A stretch of DNA of 64,000 nt, from contig NZ_JASERT010000001.1 of NCBI RefSeq assembly GCF_030027245.1, positions 2,162,501 through 2,226,500 on the forward strand, in the 5' to 3' direction. This document shows positions 26,498 through 35,475 of the stretch, one piece after another. How positions within the stretch are numbered: the first letter of the stretch is position 1; every line of letters starts with the position of its first letter. Below the pieces are notes generated by a model. The model saw only the letters and a program-made list of their open reading frames with translations, did no database searches and had not been told where the DNA came from. The stretch comes from Asticcacaulis sp. EMRT-3. Lineage in GTDB: Bacteria; Pseudomonadota; Alphaproteobacteria; Caulobacterales; Caulobacteraceae. A program made the translations under genes and the position numbers.

Positions 26498-26499
26498 AA

Positions 26500-27483
26500 A
26501 TGACAGAGCGGACGGGGCTTTATCTCGGCGTCGATGGCGGCGGCACCAAGACCGAATTCATGCTGATCGACGCCGAAGGCCATGTGCGCGGTCGTCATCA
26601 GGGCGGCAGCAGCTATTATCTGCAAACCGGTTTTGACGGTCTCAACCATGTGCTGGGCGCGGGCGTGGCGGCGGTGCTGGCGGCAGCAGACGCTCAGGCC
26701 AGCGACATCCGCCATGCCTTTTTCGGTCTGCCCGCCCACGGCGAGGATTCGCAAACTCAGCCGCTTCTCGATGTCATGCCCGAAGCCGTACTCGGCCATC
26801 GCCGCTATCTGTGCGGCAATGACATGATCTGCGGCTGGGCCGGTTCGCTGGCGGGCGGTGACGGCATCAATATTGTGGCGGGCACTGGCTCGATTGCCTA
26901 TGGCGAACGCCACGGCCTGAAGGCGCGCTGCGGCGGCTGGGGCGAGGTGTTCAGCGACGAAGGCTCGGCCTACTGGATCGCCATTCAGGGGCTCAATGCC
27001 TTTGCCCGTATGAGCGATGGCCGCCTGCCGAAAGGCATTTTATACGCCATCCTGAAAGCACATTACGGCCTGTCCGCCGATCTCGACCTGTGCGGTCGCG
27101 TCATGGGTGACGGCCCGCTGCCGCGTGATCAGATGGCCGCCCTGTCGCAGTTCGTCGCGCAGGCCGCGCGCGATGGTGACGCCGAGGCCTTGCGCATTTT
27201 CGGACGCGCTGCCGACGAACTGGCGGCGATGATCGAGGCGATCCGGCAGGCGCTTGACTATCCGTTAGGTGAGGCCGTGCGCGTCTCCTATTCGGGCGGT
27301 GTATTCAACAGCGAAGACCTGATCCTTGCGCCTTTAAAGCGCGCGCTGGCCGCCTTTTCCGACCAGTACGACCTGACGCCGCCCCTCCTGTCGCCCGGAC
27401 TGGGCGCGGCGCTTTATGCGGCGCGGCTGGCGGGCGAACCGCTTGCGCCGGACGCCCTCGACAGGCTACAAAGCCTGGTATGA
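26500..27483 (+). CDS. BadF/BadG-family amino-sugar kinase (GlcNAc/GalNAc kinase-like)
   Basis: 327 residues, ASKHA fold. Phosphate-1 motif YLGVDGGGTKTEFMLIDAEG, phosphate-2 motif NIVAGTGSIAYGE, and GGWGEVFSDEGSAYWIAIQ, the GDEGS-type signature of N-acetylglucosamine kinase-like BadF proteins. Given AgaZ and AgaS on either side it is probably the GalNAc (or GalN) kinase feeding the pathway. The stop overlaps the HAD gene start by 4 bp. Confidence 0.85.
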   Translation: MTERTGLYLGVDGGGTKTEFMLIDAEGHVRGRHQGGSSYYLQTGFDGLNHVLGAGVAAVLAAADAQASDIRHAFFGLPAHGEDSQTQPLLDVMPEAVLGHRRYLCGNDMICGWAGSLAGGDGINIVAGTGSIAYGERHGLKARCGGWGEVFSDEGSAYWIAIQGLNAFARMSDGRLPKGILYAILKAHYGLSADLDLCGRVMGDGPLPRDQMAALSQFVAQAARDGDAEALRIFGRAADELAAMIEAIRQALDYPLGEAVRVSYSGGVFNSEDLILAPLKRALAAFSDQYDLTPPLLSPGLGAALYAARLAGEPLAPDALDRLQSLV

Positions 27484-28118
27484 AAGCCCTTTTGTTCGAT
27501 ATGGACGGCACGCTGGCGGACACCGAACCGCTGCATCTCGACGCCCTGCGCCACATGCTGCGCGAGCATGGCGTCGATCCCGACATGTCCGATTTTCACA
27601 GCCGCATTGCCGGTCGCACCAGCGACGCCGTGGCCGCCGTCTTCTTCCCCGATGCGCCGCCTGCCGATCTGCGCGCGCGGGTCAATGCCAAGGAACAACG
27701 CTTCCGCGATCTGGCGGCGAATATAGCGCCCGCGCCCGGCCTTCTCGACCTGCTCGACAGGGCCGCGAGGGATGAGATCAAAACCGGCCTCGTCACCAAT
27801 GCGCCGATGGAAAATGTACGCTTCATGCTCGCGGTGCTCGGTCTTGAAGGCCGCTTTGACACCATCGTGGTGGCCGCCGATCTGCCGCGCGCCAAGCCCG
27901 ACCCCCTGCCCTATCTGACGGCGCTGGATAAGCTATCGGTGCGGGCCGATGAGGCACTGGCTTTTGAGGATTCTCTGCCCGGCATCCGCTCGGCCACCGG
28001 GGCCGGTTTGCGCTGCATCGGCATCAGCACCAGCCTGACGCCAGCGGCCCTGCTGGCAGGCGGCGCGTTTCGGGTCATGGCCAACTTTACGGGCTTCTCG
28101 CTGTCGGCGGCGGCCTGA
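27480..28118 (+). CDS. HAD-family hydrolase (beta-phosphoglucomutase/sugar-phosphatase type)
   Basis: 212 residues. HAD motif I FDMDGTLADTEPLH, motif II Thr in LVTNAPMENV, motif III Lys in RAKPDPLPYL and motif IV FEDSLPGIRSA. The alpha-helical C1 cap places it with beta-phosphoglucomutase and sugar-phosphate phosphatases. Fourth gene of the aga operon, so a sugar phosphate is the likely substrate. Confidence 0.87.
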   Translation: MKALLFDMDGTLADTEPLHLDALRHMLREHGVDPDMSDFHSRIAGRTSDAVAAVFFPDAPPADLRARVNAKEQRFRDLAANIAPAPGLLDLLDRAARDEIKTGLVTNAPMENVRFMLAVLGLEGRFDTIVVAADLPRAKPDPLPYLTALDKLSVRADEALAFEDSLPGIRSATGAGLRCIGISTSLTPAALLAGGAFRVMANFTGFSLSAAA

Positions 28119-28152
28119 CAGGTGACGGTTTTTTGCATTGACATTTGCATCA

Positions 28153-28187
28153 TTTTGTAGCGCATATTATGTAGTGAAGCTACAAAA
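28153..28187. promoter_or_regulatory. RpiR-type operator upstream of the 661-residue glycosidase
   Basis: Perfect inverted repeat TTTTGTAGC (28153–28161) and GCTACAAAA (28179–28187) with an inner ATGTAG. It lies 14–48 bp before the start codon and shares half-sites with the palindromes at 31368 and 40015. Confidence 0.65.
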
Positions 28188-28200
28188 TGGGTGAGGCCGC

Positions 28201-30186
28201 ATGTCCGTACAGAAATTATCCGTCCTGAAAATGTGTGCGGCCCCGCTGGCCATCCTTGCGCTTTTGGGTGCGGGCGCGGCCCACGCCGATGCGCCGGTGC
28301 AAGCGTTCGGCAATGCGGACAGCGCCGTGAGCTGGACGCAAACGCAAAACCACCTGACGGATTTTCAGTTCCGCGATAAGCTGAATGGCCGCGATCTGAA
28401 AATCGTGTCGCCCTTCACCCTGACGCTCGATCATGGCCCGGCTCTGACGGCTTCGGATCTCATTTTGAGCGCACCTTTGCGCCTTGTCACCGTGGCAGGC
28501 GATCCGAAAGCCTCGCGCCTGTCGGACAGCGAAACCCGGCAGGAGGTTGAGGGCACTTTTACCGACACGGAGGGCCGCGTCAGCATCGACTGGCGGCTGG
28601 TGCAGCCGCAGGGCGCGAAATATCTGCGCGAAGTCATCACCATCACGGCGCTCAAACAGGACGAGATGATCCCTGAGGTGCGCCTGCTCGACCTGATCGC
28701 ACCGGGCGCGGAAGTGTCGGGCAAGGTGACCGGCTCGCCCGTCATCGCGGGCCCCGACTATATGATGTTTGAAAACCCGCTGGCCAACAGCCACGCCATT
28801 ATGGAAGAGGACGAGGCCTGGACGTGGATCGACAATGCTTTGCCGCTGCGCAAGGGGCAAACTATTACCTATTCGGCGGTGATCGGCGTCAGCGCGCCCG
28901 GTCAGTTGCGCCGCGATTTCCTGACCTATATCGAGGCCGAACGCGCCCACCCCTACCGCACCTTCCTGCACTATAATTCGTGGTACGACATCGGCTATGA
29001 CACGCCCTACACCGAGGCCGACGCGCTCGACCGCATCAACGCTTTTGGCGAGGAACTGACCGTCAAGCGCGGCGTCAAGATTGATTCCTTCCTGTTCGAC
29101 GACGGCTGGGACGATCTCTCCGGCACATGGGCCTTCAGCAAGGCCTTTCCGAACGGTTTTCTGCCGCTGAAGGCCGCCGCCGCGAAATATGGCGCCGCAC
29201 CCGGCGTCTGGCTGTCGCCGTGGGGCGGCTATAATGTCGCCAAGGACAAGCGCATCGCCAGTGGCAAAAAGCTCGGCTATGAGGTGATCGATGGCGGCTT
29301 TGCCCTGTCCGGCCCGAAATATTACGACAACTTCCACAAGGCGACGCTCGATCTGGTCACCCAGCAAGGCGTCAACCAGTTCAAGTTCGACGGCACGGGC
29401 AATGCCGACAAGGTCTTTCCCGGCAGCCGTTTCAACAGCGATTTCGATGCCGCCATCCACCTGATCGACGATCTGCGCGCCGCTGAACCAAACCTGTTCA
29501 TCAATGTGACGACCGGCACCTATCCGTCGCCCGCCTGGTTGCGTTATGCCGACTCGATCTGGCGCGGCGGGCAGGACCACGCCTTTACCGGTGTCGGCAC
29601 GGCGCGTCAGCGCTGGATCACCTATCGTGACCGCGAGGAATATGAGAATATCGTCATAGGCGGCCCTTTGTTTCCGCTCAATGCCGTCATGCTGCACGGC
29701 CTGATCTATGCCCGGCACGCGCTGGGGCTGAACAGCGATCCGGGCCATGACTTTCCTGACGAAGTCCATTCCTATTTCGGGTCGGGCACCGCGCTTCAGG
29801 AAATGTATATCACCCCGTCCCTGCTGACGCCCGCCGACTGGGACACGCTGGCGCAGGCCGCCAAATGGTCGCGCGCCAATGCCGATGTTTTGCGCGACAC
29901 CCACTGGATCGGCGGCGATCCGGGCCGTCTCGATGTCTATGGCTGGGCCGCCTGGGCACCGCGCAAGGGCATTATCACCCTGCGCAATCCATCCGATAAG
30001 GCGCAGGATTTCGCGCTCGATATTGGCATAGCGCTGCAATTGCCGAAGGGTGCCGCTGCCACCTACTCCGCCCATAGCCTGTGGGACACGGATCAGGCGG
30101 ACGCGACGATAAGCGCTGGCCAGCCGGTCACGATCCACCTAGCGCCGTTTGAAGTGCTGACGCTGGAGCTGACGCCACACCCATAA
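28201..30186 (+). CDS. secreted clan GH-D-like glycoside hydrolase (family unassigned)
   Basis: 661 residues with a signal peptide (about 1–30, ending AHA). An N-terminal beta-sandwich is followed by a barrel from about 255, with FLHYNSWYDIGYDTPYTE, SFLFDDGWDDLSGTW and VNQFKFDGTGNADKV, where the Asp of KFDG is the likely nucleophile. VTTGTYPSPAWLRYADSIW holds a candidate acid/base Asp. A small beta domain closes the protein. Related proteins are often loosely named enterotoxin or alpha-galactosidase-like. The gene has its own RpiR-type palindrome and neighbours an amino-sugar locus, so an alpha-GalNAc or alpha-Gal linkage is plausible. I cannot assign a CAZy family by eye. Confidence 0.78.
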   Translation: MSVQKLSVLKMCAAPLAILALLGAGAAHADAPVQAFGNADSAVSWTQTQNHLTDFQFRDKLNGRDLKIVSPFTLTLDHGPALTASDLILSAPLRLVTVAGDPKASRLSDSETRQEVEGTFTDTEGRVSIDWRLVQPQGAKYLREVITITALKQDEMIPEVRLLDLIAPGAEVSGKVTGSPVIAGPDYMMFENPLANSHAIMEEDEAWTWIDNALPLRKGQTITYSAVIGVSAPGQLRRDFLTYIEAERAHPYRTFLHYNSWYDIGYDTPYTEADALDRINAFGEELTVKRGVKIDSFLFDDGWDDLSGTWAFSKAFPNGFLPLKAAAAKYGAAPGVWLSPWGGYNVAKDKRIASGKKLGYEVIDGGFALSGPKYYDNFHKATLDLVTQQGVNQFKFDGTGNADKVFPGSRFNSDFDAAIHLIDDLRAAEPNLFINVTTGTYPSPAWLRYADSIWRGGQDHAFTGVGTARQRWITYRDREEYENIVIGGPLFPLNAVMLHGLIYARHALGLNSDPGHDFPDEVHSYFGSGTALQEMYITPSLLTPADWDTLAQAAKWSRANADVLRDTHWIGGDPGRLDVYGWAAWAPRKGIITLRNPSDKAQDFALDIGIALQLPKGAAATYSAHSLWDTDQADATISAGQPVTIHLAPFEVLTLELTPHP

Positions 30187-30188
30187 GG

Positions 30189-30258
30189 CCCCTCACCCGA
30201 TCACCTTCGCTGCGCTCGGCTCTCGTCCTCTCCCCTCATGGAGGGGAGAGGGGAAGGG
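30189..30258. repeat. palindromic intergenic repeat, single module
   Basis: CCCCTCACCCGATCACC at the left, CTCTCCCCTCATGGAGGGGAG at the right. Same module as the left half of the composite repeat at 12653 and as part of 37016–37213, in the inverted orientation relative to 12653. Confidence 0.7.
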
Positions 30259-30264
30259 CGCATT

Positions 30265-30367
30265 AGAGCATCATGCCAAAAAGTGGATGCCACTTTTTGG
30301 AAAAAAAATGATGCGTAAGCAAAGACTTAGAGCGAGATGACGAGTCTATCTAAAGTCATCTCGCTCT
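30265..30367. repeat. AGAGC-ended double-palindrome element
   Basis: Starts AGAGCATCATGCC with a CCAAAAAGTGG/CCACTTTTTGG hairpin, then a second palindrome AGAGCGAGATGAC ... GTCATCTCGCTCT. It directly abuts the long AGAGC element that follows. The first half resembles a widespread alphaproteobacterial intergenic palindrome. Confidence 0.65.
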
Positions 30368-30480
30368 AGAGCAACGAGCGTTTCATTTGACTTACAAATT
30401 GAATGCGAGATGCGGAAAAACGTAAAATGTAGAGTGGGTTGCATGCCTTTGACCGATTCAATCAGAATGCAGACCGCTCT
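30368..30480. repeat. AGAGC-ended palindromic element, long form, inverted copy
   Basis: Near-identical reverse complement of 12817–12930. Its right end (ACCGCTCT) runs into the rpiR stop codon TAG (30479–30481, minus strand). Together with the previous two repeats it fills the 292-bp gap between the glycosidase and rpiR; I see no gene there. Confidence 0.75.
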
Positions 30481-31360
30481 AATCGCCCGTAGGCAGGTAA
30501 TGCTGCTGCGGTGATACGGCCGAGGAGACACGGCGCAGAGTTTCGACCGCAGGTTTGCCGATCATCAGGGCCACCCGGTCGGCGATGCAGTCCAGCACGA
30601 ACATCTGGGCGAACCGCACCGGATTGGGCTGGTGATAGGGAATATCCATCGCCAGTTCGATGGGGATGAGAATATCGACCAGCCCCGCCAATTGGCTGTT
30701 TTCCGGCGCCATTGCGATGCAGGTCGCGCCATAATTGCGGGCGATACGCGCGCTTTCGGCCAGGGGTTCGGGCTGGCCGGTCGAGGACACGAACAAGACC
30801 GTATCGCCTTTTTTCAGCGTGGCGGCGGTCATGCGCTGCATGTAGCTGTCAACGTGCGCCACGGCGCGCAGACCCAGCCGGAATAACCGGTTCTGGCCTT
30901 CCATGGCCAGCACGGCGGAGCTGCCGCCCAGGCCGAACACGGCAATCATCTGCGACGACATCAGAACCCTGGCTGCCGCGTCGATGCGCTCGAAATGGCG
31001 GGTGCCGCTGACTGAGCGCAGGGCCGTGGCGACGCTTAAGCTCACCCGGTCGAAGCGCTCATCGCCGAGCGCGCCATCCGCGCTCAGACCGGCGGGGGTT
31101 TCGCGCGCGAATTTTTGCTCAAGCACCAGTGACTGGGCCAGGTATTTCTTGAATTCCTTGAAGCCTTCGCAGCCGATCGAGCGGCAATAGCGGATCACTG
31201 AAGGCTCGCTGACGCCGACGCGATTGGCGAAGCTTTTGATGCTGACATCAACGACCGAACCGGGATCGCGCAGGATCTCCTCGCCGATTTTCAAGTTGAC
31301 CCCGTCTTCATGCGGGGCGCGGTCGCGTATCGTGGTGAGAATATCGTTCAGAGTTGCCAT
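30479..31360 (-). CDS. RpiR/MurR-family transcriptional regulator
   Basis: 293 residues from the ATG at 31360; a frame extending to 31441 would run into the transporter gene. N-terminal RpiR helix-turn-helix (about 1–77) with SIKSFANRVGVSEPSVIRYC, then a SIS domain (about 125–260) with MIAVFGLGGSSAVLAMEGQ and TVLFVSSTGQPEPLAES, which binds a sugar phosphate. It is the last gene of the operon. A palindrome (31368–31382) lies right before its start. Similar palindromes at other promoters in the window suggest a local regulon. Confidence 0.9.
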   Translation of the reverse strand: MATLNDILTTIRDRAPHEDGVNLKIGEEILRDPGSVVDVSIKSFANRVGVSEPSVIRYCRSIGCEGFKEFKKYLAQSLVLEQKFARETPAGLSADGALGDERFDRVSLSVATALRSVSGTRHFERIDAAARVLMSSQMIAVFGLGGSSAVLAMEGQNRLFRLGLRAVAHVDSYMQRMTAATLKKGDTVLFVSSTGQPEPLAESARIARNYGATCIAMAPENSQLAGLVDILIPIELAMDIPYHQPNPVRFAQMFVLDCIADRVALMIGKPAVETLRRVSSAVSPQQHYLPTGD

Positions 31361-31367
31361 GACCAAT

Positions 31368-31382
31368 TGTAGCAAAATTACA
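31368..31382. promoter_or_regulatory. RpiR-type operator TGTAGC-N3-ATTACA
   Basis: 15-bp interrupted palindrome 8 bp upstream of rpiR, in the 43-bp gap to the transporter gene. The same pattern in reverse (TGTAAT-N3-GCTACA) occurs at 40015–40029, and with one change at 40109–40123. Position suggests autoregulation. Confidence 0.65.
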
Positions 31383-31403
31383 TGGGGTGGCAATATAGGC
31401 TTT

Positions 31404-32681
31404 TTACACCCGGTCGGTGCGAGTATCGCGCCGCGCCGCAAACAGGCCGAACAGCAATATATAGAGGTAGGACGGCACCATCAGGGCGGCGAAGACGAGC
31501 TGGAAATCATAGACCGACTTCATGGCGGCAAAGATCTGCGGAATCACCGCTCCGCCGGCAATGCCCATCACCAGTATGGCCGAGCCGGTTTCGGTGTGCC
31601 GCCCCAGCCCCTTGATGCCGAGCGGAAAAATGGCGGGCCACATCATCGCATTGGCGAAACCGAGCGCCGCCACGAAGCCGACACTGACATAGCCGCGCGT
31701 CAGATAGGCGCAAAGGGTAAGGATCACGCCCAGCACGGCGGACACGGCCAGATAGCGCGCCTGACTGATGAAGCGCGGAATCAGCGCCAGCCCGACCGCA
31801 TAGCCGGCCAGCATGGCGATCAGCGTGCCTGAGGTGAAATATTTGGTCACGTCCAGCGACAGGCCGAAACCGCGCCCATATGTGCCGATGGCGTCGCCCG
31901 CCATCACCTCGACCCCGACATAAAGGAAGATGCAGAGAAAGCCGAGCCACAGATTGGGATGGGCGAACAGGCTGCCGCTTTTGGGCGCATCATCGGCATT
32001 GGCCTTGTCGGTCACTTCGGGCAGGGGCGACAACAGCGTGGCGACGGCCAGGACGGCCAGCAGGGCGGCCATCGCCATATAGGGCAGATATACCTTATGG
32101 GCGAAGGCATCGAGCAGCACGATGCGGGCGGCAGGGCTGGCGGCGGCTACGCGGTCGGCCAGACCGCTGACCCCGCGCATCACCACAAAGGCAAAGGCGA
32201 CCGGGGCCAATGCGCCCGCCAGCTTGTTACAGATACCCATGAAGGCGATGCGCTGGGCGGCGGAATCGATGGGGCCCAGGATCGAGATATAGGGGTTGGA
32301 GGCGGTTTGCAGGATCGACAGGCCCGCCCCGATGATGAACAGGGCCGTCAGCGCGCCCGGAAAGACGCGCATATCGACGCATTGCCCAAATAGCGCCGCG
32401 CCCACCGCCATGACCGCCAACGCCAGGGCCATGCCTTTTTTCATACCGATACGACGCAGGATGAAGGCGGCGGGCAGGGACAGGAAGAAATAGGACATGT
32501 AAAAGGCCATCGGCACCAGAAAGGCCGAAACATCATCGAGCGTGAAGGCCAGCTTGACGAAGGTGATCAGCGGGCCGTTGAGCCAGGTGACAAAGCCGAA
32601 GATAAAGAACATGCCGCCGATAATGGCCATCGGCATCCGGGTCGATTGTGGAGCGCCATTTATTTTCGTGGCATCGGTCAT
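31404..32681 (-). CDS. sugar MFS transporter, FucP/NagP (FHS) family
   Basis: 425 residues, 12 predicted transmembrane helices, fucose:H+ symporter-type major facilitator. Features include FFIFGFVTWLNGPLITFVK at helix 1, AFYMSYFFLSLPAAFILRRIG and the QTASNPYISILGP motif of FHS sugar permeases. NagP/GluP-like members import GlcNAc, glucose or galactose. Encoded between D-aminoacylase and rpiR in one operon, so it may import the sugar part of an N-acyl-aminoacyl glycan. Exact substrate unknown. Confidence 0.88.
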   Translation of the reverse strand: MTDATKINGAPQSTRMPMAIIGGMFFIFGFVTWLNGPLITFVKLAFTLDDVSAFLVPMAFYMSYFFLSLPAAFILRRIGMKKGMALALAVMAVGAALFGQCVDMRVFPGALTALFIIGAGLSILQTASNPYISILGPIDSAAQRIAFMGICNKLAGALAPVAFAFVVMRGVSGLADRVAAASPAARIVLLDAFAHKVYLPYMAMAALLAVLAVATLLSPLPEVTDKANADDAPKSGSLFAHPNLWLGFLCIFLYVGVEVMAGDAIGTYGRGFGLSLDVTKYFTSGTLIAMLAGYAVGLALIPRFISQARYLAVSAVLGVILTLCAYLTRGYVSVGFVAALGFANAMMWPAIFPLGIKGLGRHTETGSAILVMGIAGGAVIPQIFAAMKSVYDFQLVFAALMVPSYLYILLFGLFAARRDTRTDRV

Positions 32682-32715
32682 CGTACAGCCCCTTTTTCTA
32701 TCTTGTTATGCCTTG

Positions 32716-34188
32716 TTATGCGCCCGCTGCGGCGTCGGCATGAAGGCCCGCCCCGCGTATAAATCGCCCGCTGCGTTCGCCGGTGGCCCGGCCCTGCGAC
32801 CAGCTCTGCACGCCGCCGACAAAAACCTCTTCGATCCCGGCGGAAATCTGCACGGGTGCCTCGAACGTGGCGCGGTCGGCCACGGTGGCCGGATCGAAAA
32901 CGGTGATGTCGGCGGCCAGACCCGGCTTGATGCGGCCACGATCTGAAAAGCCAAAGCGCCGCGCCGTGAAGCCGGTCATCTTGGCCACGGCCTCAGCCAG
33001 CGGAAACAGGTCGAGATCGCGCGCATAGTGGCCCAGCACGCGCGGAAACGTGCCCCACAGGCGCGGGTGCGGATTGAGATCATTGGGCAGGCCGTCTGAT
33101 CCGACCATGCACAGAGGATGCGACAGGATGCGCTTCATATCGTCTTCGTGAATCTGGAAATAGCAGGCATAGCCGGGCATCATGCGCCGGGCGGCTGCGC
33201 GCTCGCTTAAGCCCCATTCGGCGGCGATCTCCTTCAGATAGCGGCCTGCCATCTCAGGATAGGGCTGCGACGAATTGATCAGCACGCGGATTTCACCGTC
33301 GCACAGATCGGGATTGAGCACGCTCGATCCGGCTGTATAGGGGTAGCAGTCCATGCAGACGGGCTGAGTTTTGGCCGCCGTGCCGATCAGGCCGAGCGTT
33401 TCCGCCGAACGGCCCCAATTATGCACGCCCGCGCATTTGTGGTGCGAGATGATCAAGGGCGTCCGGGCGGCGCGCGTGGTGGCGAAGGCCTCTTGCAGCG
33501 CCTCGGCCACGCCGTCATATTCGCTGCGGATATGGGTGGCATAGACGCCGCCGTGCGCACTGACCGTTTCAGCCAGCGCCGTCAGTTCGGCCAGATCGGC
33601 GGCATAGGCGGGCGGATAATAGACGCCGGAACTGAGGCCCGCAGCACCTGCGCGCAGCGCATTGGCCAGCAGATCCTGCATGGCCTTGCGCTCATCGGGC
33701 GAGGCGGGCTTTGTCAGGTCGTTCATGCAGATCTTGCGCAAGGTGGTGTGGCCGACCAGAGCCGCCACATTGACCGCCGGGCGGGCAGCGCTGATCGCCT
33801 CGGCATAGGCGGCAAAGCTGGCATAGGCGAAGGCTTTTTCATCGCCGAGCAGATTGAACGGCTCCTCGACCGCCCCTTCAAAGCGCAGAGGTGCGATCGA
33901 CAGGCCGCAATTGCCGACCACGACCGTGGTGACGCCCTGACTGATCTTGGCCGTCATGTCGGGCGTGCGGATGCAGGCATAGTCGTCGTGCGAATGCGAG
34001 TCGATGAAGCCGGGCGCTACGGCCTTGCCGGTCACGTCGATCTCGCGGGCGGCACGGACGTTTTTCAGATCGCCCACCGCCACGATCAGGCCGTCGCTGA
34101 ACGCGACATCGGCCTGAAAAGGCGTTCCGCCGTCGCCGTCAAAGACGAGGCCCCCACGCAGAACATTATCAACAACTTCAGGAAACAT
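32716..34188 (-). CDS. N-acyl-D-amino-acid deacylase (D-aminoacylase)
   Basis: 490 residues of the amidohydrolase superfamily. Metal-binding GFIDSHSHDDYACIR, the Cys ligand region VVVGNCGLSIAPL, THIRSEYDG and ISHHKCAGVHNWG are all where D-aminoacylases carry them, and the C-terminal Asp region is in MVGSDGLPNDL. It hydrolyses N-acyl-D-amino acids to free D-amino acids. The next gene downstream in the pathway (34201) is a D-amino-acid deaminase-like enzyme, which supports this call over a generic dihydroorotase-like hydrolase. Confidence 0.87.
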   Translation of the reverse strand: MFPEVVDNVLRGGLVFDGDGGTPFQADVAFSDGLIVAVGDLKNVRAAREIDVTGKAVAPGFIDSHSHDDYACIRTPDMTAKISQGVTTVVVGNCGLSIAPLRFEGAVEEPFNLLGDEKAFAYASFAAYAEAISAARPAVNVAALVGHTTLRKICMNDLTKPASPDERKAMQDLLANALRAGAAGLSSGVYYPPAYAADLAELTALAETVSAHGGVYATHIRSEYDGVAEALQEAFATTRAARTPLIISHHKCAGVHNWGRSAETLGLIGTAAKTQPVCMDCYPYTAGSSVLNPDLCDGEIRVLINSSQPYPEMAGRYLKEIAAEWGLSERAAARRMMPGYACYFQIHEDDMKRILSHPLCMVGSDGLPNDLNPHPRLWGTFPRVLGHYARDLDLFPLAEAVAKMTGFTARRFGFSDRGRIKPGLAADITVFDPATVADRATFEAPVQISAGIEEVFVGGVQSWSQGRATGERSGRFIRGAGLHADAAAGA

Positions 34189-34200
34189 GGTGAGTACTCG

Positions 34201-35475
34201 TCAGAAAAAGGTCTTGAGCGCGCCCACGACGCGGTAGGCGTCATCGACTTCCAGCAGCAGCGGCCAGCGGTCAAAGGTGGTGCAGGGATGGGAAATACTG
34301 AGGGCGATGTAGTCACCGACCGCCACAGCGGCGTCTTCGGGCACGCGGACATAGCCGTGCTGGTCATTCATGCGGGTGAAGTTCCAGCCGCTGACCGGCT
34401 GGGGCTGGGCGTCCTTGCCGGGGCGCGCCCACACCTCGACCCTGGGCAGGCCCGAATCGTCGGACAGGTCGCGCCGTCCGGCATTGACCAGGATCAGGCC
34501 CGCTTCGGGGCGCGACACGACCTGCGCCCACACTTCCAGCGCGGGCTTCAGCGCCGGTGCGGGGCCCAGACCAGAGCCCTGAACCGCGCGTTCACCGACA
34601 TGGGCGAGCAGCCTTTGATAGAAACCGGTGTCGTGGGTCAGGTAGCAGCCGCTGCGCACCAGCGTGGTGACACCTTCGGTTTTGAGACCGCGCGCCACCA
34701 GATCGAAATAGGCCGAGCCGCCTGCGCTCAAAATAGGCGCATCAACAAACAGTCCCTCGGCGCGGCAGGTTTCAAACAGATGCTTGAGATCGCGTAAGAA
34801 TCCATCGACGCGCGCGGCATCGGCCACGGCATCGCCGGTGACGATCAGGCCCTCATAGCCCTCGACCCCGGCCAGTGCCAGCACAGGCGACTGCGCCACG
34901 CGCCGCGCCACATCCATAGCCACCGCAGCGCCCCTTGCCCCGGTGCGGCCACCCTCTATGCCAAGCTCGACCAGCACGCCGAACGGCTTTTGCACACCGG
35001 CATTTTGCAAAATCGCCTCAATGCGCTCGACACCCGCCACGCTATCGACCAGCGACAGGATATGCGCGTCCTCGACCGCCGCCAGGGCGCGGATTTCCGT
35101 CTCGCCGACCAGTTCATTGGCGATCAGCAGCCGCTTGACGCCATAACGCAAGGCCGTGCAGGCCTGGGCGAAGGTGGCCACCGTCATGCCCCAGGCCCCG
35201 GCCTGCAATTGCCGGTCGAACAGTTGCGGGCACATGCTGGTCTTGCCGTGCGGCGCTAATTTCACACCCGCCTGGTCGATATAGGTCTGAAAGGCCATCA
35301 GATTATCATGCAGGGCCGAGCTGCGCAGCACGGCGGCCGGCATGGGAATGGAGCCATCGAGCAGGTTCCAGCCTTGTGCGGCCACATCACGGATCATGAC
35401 GCCCTCGCCCGATGGCGGCACGCCCTTGGTGCCGGTGGACAGGCGGGAATCGAGGATCGGGTTCAGATCGAGCAT
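34201..35475 (-). CDS. D-serine/D-threonine deaminase-like PLP enzyme (alanine racemase N-terminal fold)
   Basis: 424 residues. N-terminal PLP-binding barrel with the lysine in VKLAPHGKTSMCPQLF, VEGYEGLIVTGD and SAGGSAYFDLVARGL, and a C-terminal D-serine dehydratase-like domain (about 300–420) with ISHPCTTFDRWPLL, whose His and Cys form the metal site. The family removes ammonia from D-hydroxy-amino acids. Start codon overlaps the stop of the upstream SDR gene by one base. It fits between the deacylase and RidA in a D-amino-acid degradation route. Confidence 0.85.
   Translation of the reverse strand: MLDLNPILDSRLSTGTKGVPPSGEGVMIRDVAAQGWNLLDGSIPMPAAVLRSSALHDNLMAFQTYIDQAGVKLAPHGKTSMCPQLFDRQLQAGAWGMTVATFAQACTALRYGVKRLLIANELVGETEIRALAAVEDAHILSLVDSVAGVERIEAILQNAGVQKPFGVLVELGIEGGRTGARGAAVAMDVARRVAQSPVLALAGVEGYEGLIVTGDAVADAARVDGFLRDLKHLFETCRAEGLFVDAPILSAGGSAYFDLVARGLKTEGVTTLVRSGCYLTHDTGFYQRLLAHVGERAVQGSGLGPAPALKPALEVWAQVVSRPEAGLILVNAGRRDLSDDSGLPRVEVWARPGKDAQPQPVSGWNFTRMNDQHGYVRVPEDAAVAVGDYIALSISHPCTTFDRWPLLLEVDDAYRVVGALKTFF

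Noticed and set aside
32716..34188. Dihydroorotase or NagA as the identity of the amidohydrolase
   Set aside because: The GNCGLSIAPL and HIRSEYDG segments and the neighbouring D-amino-acid deaminase fit D-aminoacylase; NagA motifs are not seen.
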